NCBI GenBank assembly: GCA_051881075.1
Contig: JBJEPE010000034.1
Span: forward strand, 1 to 64,000
Source of the DNA: RUG14223 sp051881075
Lineage (GTDB): Bacteria > Bacillota > Clostridia > Oscillospirales > Acutalibacteraceae
DNA: 64,000 nt
Direction of reading: 5' to 3'
Part shown: positions 9,511 to 17,700 of the stretch, piece after piece
Layout: every line of letters begins with the position of its first letter
Numbering within the stretch: position 1 is the stretch's first letter
Notes under the pieces: generated by a model
Told to the model about the DNA's origin: nothing
The model's database searches: none
The model's input: only the letters and a program-made list of their open reading frames with translations
Made by a program: the position numbers and the translations under genes

Positions 9511-10539
9511 TTATCCGCATTTGCTAACTATACTGCTGAGTACATTTTGAGGTATGTTTACAGAATAATAGAATGAAAAACTATCGTGATAAAAAACATT
9601 TCCGTCGTCTTTAAGCAATAGGGTTACAACGGTACCGTCCTTAAGGTGCAGATAGATATAGGAAAGATTGTTGTAGTCGTTAAAGAGATAGCCGTTACCG
9701 TTATCTGCAAATGTACCTTCATTGATTGCATTTATAAATGAGTCAAGCTCATCATCTGTAAGCTCCAGCGGTTTAGGCTCGGCATTTATACCGCTGTCAA
9801 ATCCGCTTATATACTCCTGATAGTTTAAGTACTCAACAGAGGTAATGCCGTTATCAATATGCAATCTCTTGGAGTAGACATCTTTACCTGTAGTAATTCC
9901 TATACCGTTTAAATGCTCCATAAACTGAATGTTATTATCCCAGACAATGCAAATACGAAAATCGGGGTCATAACCGTTTACGGTATATACATCACCCGTA
10001 TAGGTTGACGCAAGCTCTTTAGCGTAATCGTCCTGTGTAGACCATTCAGATATAGTGCCTGTTGCATGGCCGATATATTCACCTATAAGCGTCGATGTGG
10101 TGCTGTCCTTAGTATAAATATTACCCTGAGTGTAAATGTTGCCTTTATATACAATCAGTCCTATCATATCTGCGGCTACACCTTCATCAACCTCAGGTAT
10201 AACTTCTTTAGGCACATTAATGGCATAGTTTGGTTTATCTGTATTTGGGTCAGATTGACTCATGCCTGATGACACAACATCACTTGTATTTGTATTATCT
10301 TTCAGATCGGCTTTATTGGCAAATTGAAACTCTGTGCATTCAGAGTCAACGATCCCGGCTTCAATAGCGGGCGGTGTTTTTCCTGCATTGAATGTAACTA
10401 TGCCCAGAACCGTTACAAGGCACAAACAGCACGTTGCTACGGTTACACGAAGCGCTATTTGTCGTTTTGTCTTTTGTTTAATTAAGTATTCATCTCTGCG
10501 TGCAAGTATATCCTGCGATATCTCGTTATATGTTTTCAT
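9511..10539 (-). CDS. Single-pass membrane protein, probable anti-sigma partner
   Basis: The protein has 342 residues and I do not recognise a named family. It has a short charged N-terminus of about 30 residues, one membrane helix (about residues 30-50, ending VLGIVTF) and an extracellular region of about 290 residues. Its start overlaps the end of the ECF sigma gene by 14 bases, the usual arrangement for a sigma factor and its membrane-bound regulator. The cytoplasmic part is too short for a classic zinc anti-sigma domain and lacks HxxxCxxC. The extracellular part may instead sense a signal. An anti-sigma role is inferred from context only. Confidence 0.7.
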   Translation of the reverse strand: MKTYNEISQDILARRDEYLIKQKTKRQIALRVTVATCCLCLVTVLGIVTFNAGKTPPAIEAGIVDSECTEFQFANKADLKDNTNTSDVVSSGMSQSDPNTDKPNYAINVPKEVIPEVDEGVAADMIGLIVYKGNIYTQGNIYTKDSTTSTLIGEYIGHATGTISEWSTQDDYAKELASTYTGDVYTVNGYDPDFRICIVWDNNIQFMEHLNGIGITTGKDVYSKRLHIDNGITSVEYLNYQEYISGFDSGINAEPKPLELTDDELDSFINAINEGTFADNGNGYLFNDYNNLSYIYLHLKDGTVVTLLLKDDGNVFYHDSFSFYYSVNIPQNVLSSIVSKCG

Positions 10540-11083
10540 AAGTAAAGCCCTCCTTGTTAAGCTCGTTTTTGAGCGATATTTTGGAATGATAAATTAGGTT
10601 TTCTATCTGACGTTTACTCTTTTTCATTACCTTTGCGGCCTCGGCATTTGAAAAGTCCTCAAAGAATATTAAATACAAAACTTGCCGATATTCGGGTTTA
10701 AGCTTAGATAATGCCTTATGCAGGGTTATCTTCTGATCTTCCCTGATGTACTGCTCCTCCAGAGTTTTCTCCTCGCATATATAATTTGCGCAGTCGTCTA
10801 TTGGCGTACCTGATATCTTATTGCCGTGCCTCATATAATCAATGGCAACATTTCTGCCGATAGCATAAAGCCACGTTTTAAAGGAGCTTTTTGCATTATA
10901 CCTCGGCTTTTTAGTCACTATCTTAAAAAAGGTTTCCTCCATTAATTCTTCGGCAGTAAATATATTATCTGTGTATTTATTTATGTATAGAGTAAGTCCG
11001 TCCTTATAATCCCGTATAATTTCTGTAATGCCGCTATCGTCGCCATCAAGAAAACGGCGGTAGCTACCGGCACCGTTATCCAT
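10526..11083 (-). CDS. ECF-type sigma-70 family RNA polymerase sigma factor
   Basis: This 185-residue protein has region 2 in its N-terminal half (AEELMEETFFKIV, then SFKTWLYAIGRNVAIDYMR) and region 4 in its C-terminal half (LKPEYRQVLYLIFFEDFSNA, then a helix-turn-helix around AAKVMKKSKRQIENL). These are the -10 and -35 recognition domains. I chose the ATG at 11083 because AGGAG lies 8 bases upstream; a start 14 codons earlier lacks such a site. It overlaps the membrane-protein gene by 14 bases, suggesting translational coupling. It should direct a small extracytoplasmic-stress regulon. Confidence 0.92.
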   Translation of the reverse strand: MDNGAGSYRRFLDGDDSGITEIIRDYKDGLTLYINKYTDNIFTAEELMEETFFKIVTKKPRYNAKSSFKTWLYAIGRNVAIDYMRHGNKISGTPIDDCANYICEEKTLEEQYIREDQKITLHKALSKLKPEYRQVLYLIFFEDFSNAEAAKVMKKSKRQIENLIYHSKISLKNELNKEGFTYENI

Positions 11084-11180
11084 TGACTTTGCTCCTTTCC
11101 GAAAGGTTATTTGTTTTCCTTTCACTTATTAGACGTAAAAAATGTAAAATACTCGCAGTTTTCTGCAAATAAATTTTATG

Positions 11181-11213
11181 TATAAAAATTCCCCTTGCCA
11201 ATAAGACAAGGGG
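11181..11213 (-). terminator. Terminator after the lipoprotein gene
   Basis: On the minus strand a 7-bp stem (11207-11213 with 11191-11197) is followed at once by a T-run, at 11190 and below. It ends the transcript of the lipoprotein gene at 11240-12229. Confidence 0.8.
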
Positions 11214-11239
11214 ATGCTTTATTGTGATAAGATTATAAA

Positions 11240-12229
11240 TTATGACTGCAACTCTTTTAACTCATCAAGTGTGTAAGATTCATTGCTAACAAGCTTCTCG
11301 TTTCCGTCAGCGTCATACTCATACTCAGAGATATAGAAAAGATCGCTGTCCTTATCATATGCCTGTGCAACCTTCTTTACAGCCACAAGGTCGTCACCGT
11401 TCCATCTATATGTCGTGGTAACATTATCTGTTGCGCTTATATGAATAAAGGATGAAAGAGTATCTTCACCGCTATCAACGCCTATGTTAGGTATCTCGGA
11501 TAGCTTATCATTTTTAACAAATCTTTCTGTTGACTTGTTGTAAATGTAAAAGTCACAGTACAGAGTGCTTACTGCCGCATCGCCGTTTCTCATTACAGAG
11601 ATGTCTGTATAGTCGTCAAAGTTAAAGTTTGCGGCACTTACCTTATCGTTAGTTAAGGTTTCGCCGTCCTCAACAGCTACATCTATTATCTGTATAAGTG
11701 ATGCTGTGTCACCGATTACGCTATATACGCATACGCTGTTGTCAACTACGTTAAGTATCATCTGATCTCCGTCTGAGTTCCTTACCTCAGATTCCGGTAA
11801 ATCAACAGTTGATGTCTTGTATGCTATATATGAGCTTACTGCGCTTTTAACAAATATATTGTCTTTGTTTGCTTTATCAATAGCTATCTTACCTATTTCA
11901 TCAAGTCCGCTTTTTACAGTATAAATAAAGCAGGAGGTAGAATTAACCGTATCTATACTGTCAAATGAGGAGCTTATAGCGCTGTCTTTGCCAAATACAA
12001 TACCTGTAATTTCACTTGCAAGTGCGTTTATCTCATCGGTAGGTACATCTGAGTTTATATCTCCTGATGCGTCTGAGTTGCCGTCAGAGGTATCTGTGTT
12101 GCCTGTAGATGTGCTTTCTGTTTGACTGTTTGTAGATGCAGTATCATTATCTTGCTTTTTACAACCTGTAATACAGCAAACCATCAAAACCGTAAGTAAA
12201 AAGCAAACAGCCTTTATAGTTTTTTTCAT
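11240..12229 (-). CDS. Lipoprotein of unknown function
   Basis: The 329-residue protein starts with a lysine pair, a hydrophobic core and the lipobox CCITGC with Cys at residue 23, so it should be anchored to the outer face of the membrane. A Ser/Thr/Asp/Asn-rich linker (about residues 25-65) is followed by a folded domain I cannot assign. It has its own promoter (12298-12325) and its own terminator, so it is probably monocistronic. Proximity to the sigma/anti-sigma pair may be chance. Confidence 0.85.
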   Translation of the reverse strand: MKKTIKAVCFLLTVLMVCCITGCKKQDNDTASTNSQTESTSTGNTDTSDGNSDASGDINSDVPTDEINALASEITGIVFGKDSAISSSFDSIDTVNSTSCFIYTVKSGLDEIGKIAIDKANKDNIFVKSAVSSYIAYKTSTVDLPESEVRNSDGDQMILNVVDNSVCVYSVIGDTASLIQIIDVAVEDGETLTNDKVSAANFNFDDYTDISVMRNGDAAVSTLYCDFYIYNKSTERFVKNDKLSEIPNIGVDSGEDTLSSFIHISATDNVTTTYRWNGDDLVAVKKVAQAYDKDSDLFYISEYEYDADGNEKLVSNESYTLDELKELQS

Positions 12230-12261
12230 TTATATCTACTCCTTTATTTATATGGTTACAA

Positions 12262-12277
12262 GGCGATTACAATCGCC
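12262..12277. promoter_or_regulatory. Perfect 16-bp palindrome in a leader, candidate operator
   Basis: GGCGATT at 12262-12268 and AATCGCC at 12271-12277 form a perfect inverted repeat with a two-base centre. It lies just downstream of the predicted start of transcription of the lipoprotein gene, where a repressor could block elongation. It could also be a small RNA hairpin. Confidence 0.4.
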
Positions 12278-12297
12278 ATGCTTGATTTGATAAGTTG

Positions 12298-12325
12298 ATT
12301 ATACAACATTTTACCCAAAATTCAA
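12298..12325 (-). promoter_or_regulatory. Promoter of the lipoprotein gene
   Basis: On the minus strand TTGAAT (12325-12320) and TATAAT (12303-12298) are spaced by 16 bases. The start of transcription should be near 12291, about 60 bases before the ATG. Confidence 0.6.
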
Positions 12326-12367
12326 CTTACAATAATGTAACAAACAAAGCTAATTTGTAAATATTTT

Positions 12368-13237
12368 TTACACTTTATTTTCTTTTGGCAGTATATCTGA
12401 CGGATCTCCGATAAACCCTTTTTTAAGGTCTACAAGTACTGCGTCGTGCTTAGGTATGCGTTCTTCTTTGGGCGGTAAAGTCATATAATCATCAAACGCC
12501 ATGTGCAGATATGTATCATATCCACAGGGGACAGGCATCTTTCTGCCCTCAAACTCCACATACTCCGCTCTGCTGAATGCCTGTGCAGGGTATTCGTTGA
12601 CCATATACTGCCAACGTGTTACAAGCTCGGTTACTTTATCGCATTTATCAAAATCAAACCTTGTCATGCGCTTTTCTGCCAAACGCCAAACGCCGTATTT
12701 CCATGATTTAAACGGTACGACGGCAAGCATTATCTTACCCAATATATACGCCGCTCTGCCCTTGCTGGTGGGGGCTTCTCTTACATTATATATCTGATAT
12801 ATTAAAGCCCACATAATCTGTAGCTTACGCTTAATGCGAGAGCTTGGGCAACCGTCAAGCGGTATTATCTCAAGCCGTATTCCGTGATAGGTATTCAGGT
12901 CCTTCTGCCGTTCTTTAATAAATGTAGTTGTATTATCGTTGATTGCGGCGTGCATAAGCCGTGTGTAATGTTCCTTAGTAGTGCGTACATAGCTGTACTT
13001 TTCGGTATCTGCCTTTTCACTCCATAGCGTTTTAAGTCTTTCGTAATCCGGGCGTGGCATAAATACATCTACGTCGTCGTCCCACGGAACAAATCCTCCG
13101 CTACGTACGGCACCTATACAGCAACCGCCGCAAAGAAAAAATCTGAGTGAATTTTCATCACAGAATTGCTTAAAGTAATCGAGAATTTCAAGCCCCTTAA
13201 GCTGAATATCCCGAAGCAGTGTGTCACCCTCGTTCAA
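12368..13237 (-). CDS. LicD-family phosphotransferase
   Basis: The 289-residue protein carries the LicD signature early: LRFFLCGGCCIGAVR then PWDDDVDVFMPR, with Asp53, Asp54, Asp55 and Asp57 as likely metal and nucleotide ligands. LicD proteins belong to the nucleotidyltransferase fold and attach phosphocholine or similar groups to surface glycans or teichoic acids. There is no signal peptide, so it should act on the cytoplasmic side. It lies 6 bases after the glycosyltransferase gene, so the two probably modify the same glycan. The transferred group is unknown, and there are no choline uptake or activation genes (licA-C) nearby. Confidence 0.88.
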   Translation of the reverse strand: MNEGDTLLRDIQLKGLEILDYFKQFCDENSLRFFLCGGCCIGAVRSGGFVPWDDDVDVFMPRPDYERLKTLWSEKADTEKYSYVRTTKEHYTRLMHAAINDNTTTFIKERQKDLNTYHGIRLEIIPLDGCPSSRIKRKLQIMWALIYQIYNVREAPTSKGRAAYILGKIMLAVVPFKSWKYGVWRLAEKRMTRFDFDKCDKVTELVTRWQYMVNEYPAQAFSRAEYVEFEGRKMPVPCGYDTYLHMAFDDYMTLPPKEERIPKHDAVLVDLKKGFIGDPSDILPKENKV

Positions 13238-13243
13238 GGATTA

Positions 13244-14275
13244 TCACTCCTTATCGACAGGAAATTTGCGAAATCTGAAAATACCCTTGATAAAGCCTAA
13301 GCCATAAGAAAGGTGCAGTATTATGTGTATCCAGAATAGCCTTAATCTATCGGAAAAATTATCGAGGCTTTTATTGCTGAGCGATACTATGGCATCAATA
13401 ATAAGATAAACAGAGCATACCATGCCGTATATAATAGGTATAAGCTTGCCCACCGTGCCGCCTATAAACAAGGGGGATATTATAGACATTATCAGTCCTA
13501 AAATCAGAAATATCACAAAAATGCAGGGGATAAGATGAGATATCCTCGCAGGCTTGTGGTGCTTTCTTATTACTGCTACCTTCCACTCTCCGTACTCAAA
13601 GTATTGCTTAAAGAGTGAAACATAGTCGGACCGTGGGTAATATACGCTCTTTATCTCAGGGGTAATATATACCTTATAACCCTGCTCATTAAGTCTGAAG
13701 TTCAGGTCATCGTCCTCGCTTCTTGGTAGGTTAGGGTCATAATAATTAAGCTTTTCAAGAGTTTCTTTCTTAAATGCACCCAAAAATACCGTATCGGCAT
13801 AGCCCTCAAAGTCAGCCTGATGAAATTTACCGCCGCCAAGCGCAAAGAATGAATGATATGCGGCGGCAACAGCACGCTGAACAGGTGTATTACCTTTGGC
13901 TATCATAGGACCGCCTACGTTTACGGCGTCAGTCTTCTCTAAGTATTCTATACACTTTGATATATAGTCGTTCGCATAAGTTGCGTGAGCGTCCATGCGG
14001 ACTATATACTTACCGCAGGCCGCCCTCATTCCTATATTGAGTGCGTGCTGTACGGTACGCTTAGGATTGCTTAAAAGCTTAAAGATATTATGCTCCTTTA
14101 TATACTCGTTTATAATACTTACCGTATTATCGTCTGAATTACCGTCAACAAGTATTATTTCAAGCGCACTTTTATCATAGTCTTGCTTCAGCAGAGAATC
14201 CATAAGCCCGACAATGTATTTTTCTTCATTTAATACAGGTATAACTACAGATACCTTAATGTTCTCAGCGTTCAT
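13244..14275 (-). CDS. Family 2 glycosyltransferase, membrane anchored
   Basis: This 343-residue GT2 enzyme has the N-terminal GT-A fold opening VSVVIPVLNEEKYI, VDGNSDDNTV (nucleotide-sugar binding), RMDAHA (DxD-like metal site) and SEDDDLNFRL (the ED catalytic-base motif). The C-terminus has two to three membrane helices (about residues 250-310). Overall it resembles ExoA-type transferases. It should add a sugar to a lipid-linked or surface glycan on the cytoplasmic face. It is the first gene of a two-gene unit with licD. Donor and acceptor cannot be told. Confidence 0.9.
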   Translation of the reverse strand: MNAENIKVSVVIPVLNEEKYIVGLMDSLLKQDYDKSALEIILVDGNSDDNTVSIINEYIKEHNIFKLLSNPKRTVQHALNIGMRAACGKYIVRMDAHATYANDYISKCIEYLEKTDAVNVGGPMIAKGNTPVQRAVAAAYHSFFALGGGKFHQADFEGYADTVFLGAFKKETLEKLNYYDPNLPRSEDDDLNFRLNEQGYKVYITPEIKSVYYPRSDYVSLFKQYFEYGEWKVAVIRKHHKPARISHLIPCIFVIFLILGLIMSIISPLFIGGTVGKLIPIIYGMVCSVYLIIDAIVSLSNKSLDNFSDRLRLFWIHIILHLSYGLGFIKGIFRFRKFPVDKE

Positions 14276-14332
14276 AATTTTAAATTCCTTATACAGCTTA
14301 ATGTAATAAAGTATAAACGACGTGTGCTGTTT

Positions 14333-14370
14333 GAGCCGTGCGGTGATATCCTCCGGTATCAGGCAGGCTC
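14333..14370. other. Stem-loop in the leader of the glycosyltransferase gene
   Basis: GAGCC/GGCTC (14333-14337, 14366-14370) encloses TGATA/TATCA (14344-14348, 14357-14361). Read on the minus strand, the loop contains GGAGG. It lies about 60-95 bases upstream of the glycosyltransferase start and may be a leader structure or a terminator remnant. Confidence 0.35.
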
Positions 14371-14456
14371 ATTTATTGGTAAGCTTTTTTATATCATAAA
14401 ATGCGTATATCGGGCAAATACTATCAGTGATAAGAGAAATATCGGAGGTGAATGTA

Positions 14457-14600
14457 ATGCCTGATATTAAAAAGCCACAGAATGATGTTCATGTACACGA
14501 GAAAAAGTATTTCCCGGGTAAAGGCGGTAAGGACTTTATAGTAGATCCGCCAATGGAGCAGGAGATGCTCACGAATAAGGTTTTAAATGCAAATGCGTAA
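14457..14600 (+). CDS. Small hypothetical protein, 47 residues
   Basis: I do not recognise this protein. A full GGAGGTG ribosome site at 14444-14450 sits 6 bases before ATG 14457. The frame runs 47 codons to TAA at 14598-14600. The product is hydrophilic and charged (starts MPDIKKPQNDVHVHEKKYFP, contains GKGGKDF), with no membrane helix, no signal peptide and no cysteine. It lies alone on the plus strand between two minus-strand units and is followed by a hairpin. The ribosome site and the hairpin make translation likely; function is unknown. Confidence 0.65.
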   Translation: MPDIKKPQNDVHVHEKKYFPGKGGKDFIVDPPMEQEMLTNKVLNANA

Positions 14601-14618
14601 TTTTAGTCTGACATTTGC

Positions 14619-14655
14619 ACAATGCTGCGGTCGATACACTCGGCTACAGCATTGT
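14619..14655. terminator. Hairpin after the 47-residue gene
   Basis: A perfect 9-bp inverted repeat (14619-14627 with 14647-14655) sits between the small plus-strand gene and the end of the convergent minus-strand wall-protein gene. The U-tract is weak, so it may act on both strands or stabilise messages. Confidence 0.5.
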
Positions 14656-14700
14656 ATATATGGTGTTACATATAGTTTTGTCTTGATTTAGTCTGATATA

Positions 14701-17700
14701 TCATCTGGGTGCGATAAAATCCTTAACACAGTAATGATACTTTGAACCTACTTTGATTTTGTACCATGTATATCCGTCGGCTGTTTTACTGTAACCCTTA
14801 ACTACGGTTACGTCATAGCCTGCCGGAAGAGTACCTGTTACCGAGTAGCTTGTACCCGGACCGCTGCGGTAATTAACAAGTGTAGTTGTTTTATATGCAA
14901 GCAATACTTCTTCTGATGAAGACGATGAGGAGGATGAAGAAGATGAGTTCTCAAACTTCAAATAATCCTTAACGCAGTAATAGTATGCTGTGCCTATCTT
15001 TATCTTGTACCATGTATAACCGTTAGCCGACTTGCTGTAGCCGTCCACTACATTTACCGCTTTACTGGAGGTTATAGTACCCTTTACCGCATAAGATGTA
15101 CCCGCACCACTGCGATAATTAAGCTCTGTAGTTGCATAGTATGTAGTCAGCTTCTCGGTAGTTGTCGTTGTGCCTGTGCTTGATGATGAGGTTGGTGCTG
15201 TCTTTGAAAGATAATCCTTAACACAATAATAGTAAGACGTGCCTATCTTTATCTTGTACCAAGTATAGCCGTTAGCCGATTTGCTGTAGCCGTCCACTAC
15301 ATTTACTGCCTTGCCTGATGCTAAAGTACCCTTTACCGCATAAGATGTTCCTGCGCCGCTGCGGTAGTTAAGATCCGCAGTCGCATAGTATTTTATCAGC
15401 TTCTCGGTAGAAGTACTGCTTGAAGATGTGGTAGTTGTCTTAGTCAGATAATCCTTAACACAGTAATAATATGCTGTGCCTATCTTTATCTTATACCATG
15501 TATAGCCGCTTGCCGACTTACTGTAGCCGTCTACAACATTTACCGTTTTGCCTGTTGACAGCGTACCTTTTATAGCATATGTAGTACCTGCACCACTGCG
15601 GTAATTAAGAGATGTAGTCGTTGTGTATTTCACTAATTTTTCAGTAGTAGTTGTTGTACCGCCCGATGAAGTACCGCCGGTTGTGCCGCCTGTGCTTGTA
15701 GAAGTTACTTTAGCAAGATAATCCTTAACACAGTAATAATATGTTGAACCTATCTTTATCTTATACCAAGTGTAACCGTTAGCGGACTTGCTGTAGCCCT
15801 TAACTACCTTTACCGCTTTGCCTGATGCCAACGTACCCTTAACCGAATATGTTGTGCCCGGACCGCTGCGGTAGTTAAGGTCAGTGGTTGTCTTATAGTC
15901 AAGAAGAGTTTCGGTTGTAGTCGTTGTTCCGGTATTGGTTGTACCTGATGTACTTGTGCTGAGATAATCCTTAGCGCAGTAGTAATAGCTTGAGTTTAAT
16001 TTTATCTTATACCAGGTATAACCGTTGGCAGATTTGCTGTATCCGCTAACTACCTTAACAAGCTGTTTTGCCGGGAATGAACCCTTTATATCGTAAGAAG
16101 TACCCGGGCCGCTTCTATAGTTTACCGAGTCGGTAGTATAGTAATCAACAAGCTTTTCGTTAGCAGTTAGGTAGTTCTTAACACAGTAATAGTATGATGT
16201 ACCTATCTTTATCTTATACCATGTGTAGCCGTCTGCCGACTTACTGTAGCCGTCTACAACATTTACCGTTTTACCTGTGGCGAGTGTACCCGCAACGCTG
16301 TATGATGTACCTGCACCCGTTCTGTAATTGACTGAATCGGTTGTCTTATATTCTATCAGATTTTCCTGACCTGCAGTTGTACCCGATACTACGGACGAGA
16401 ATGATGAGTAAACTCTGGTGGAGTTCACAGTCTTATATGCCCTTACCTTGTAGTAATATGTAGTTGATAATTCAAGTCCCGTATTTGTATATGTTACGGT
16501 AGATGCCGATGTTATTCTCTTGAGCAATGAATATCCGCTTGATTTGGAAAGTGAGCGGTATATCTCGTAGCCTGTAACATCAGTACCCTTTTTCCATGTC
16601 AGCTTAAGCGCCGAATCACCCGACTGCGCAACTGAGCTTAATGTAGGATACGGCGGTACGGCCTTTACGGTGTATTTAGGTGATATTGCCGACCATGCCG
16701 TGTAACCGTCCATGTATCTGAAGGCACGTACAACAAACACATAAGAGTCACCGCAGGTAAGATTTTTTACCGTATATGATGTAGCTGTGGTCTGTGCTAT
16801 CTTTGTGTATTTTTTTGTTTCGGTATTGTAAGTATAAAGTCTGTAGCCGTCTGCTTTTTCTGCGGCTGACCAGGATATCTTAACACTTGTATTCGATACG
16901 GCGGAGGAGGCGGTTATCTTAGGATTACCCAAATCCTTAACCGTTACGGTACACTTAGCCGATTTTGTAAAATTAGCATTTGTTGTTTTTACCGATATAG
17001 TGGCACTGCCGGCAGATACCGCAGTAACCTTACCGGAGGAGCTTACGGTTGCCACCGATTTATCAGATGAGCTCCATACATAACTGCCGTACTTAGCACC
17101 GCTTGGTGTAACCGACGCAGTAAGTGATAGTGTGTCGCCTGTATATATCGTGGAAGATGTCGGTGTTACAGATATTCCCGTAGGGTCGGATGAACCGTTT
17201 ACGGTAACAAAATCAAATCCGCCGCCTAGTGTGGTTGCTATAACCAATGCACTGCCTGTGGATTTAGCCTTGACCGAGCCTTTGGCGGTAAGTGATATTG
17301 CGTCTGAATTGTTTGTTGTAAAATACGGCTTTTCCTTAGAGGTAGAGGGGCTTAGCGTATATGTAATGCTTTCTGCCTCTGCCGTACTTACCGACATAGA
17401 GCTTGTTATATCAAGATATGTAAAGCTTATGTAATAATCACCGGAATAGGTTGTGCCGTTGTATGTGAATTTGATTTTTGCCCAATATGGGTTATATAGA
17501 AATTGAAGCGGTGTAAGCGCACCCGGTGTGCTTGTATATGTGCGTGTTTTATCCACAATAGTTACTTTAGTACCCGCAGAAAGTCTCATTCCTGCAGAGG
17601 GATAGCTAACGTTAGGGCCTGTTCGTACATTAACGTTGTTCGAGTCTACCGTAGCAGTTTGCGGGTAAGAGGTGCTTTTAAGAGTAATGCCGCTTGTAAG

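Noticed and set aside
11100..11180. Autoregulated ECF promoter before the sigma gene (CGTC near 11143)
   Set aside because: A matching -35 element at the right distance is not present; the GAAAAC upstream is about 22 bases away.
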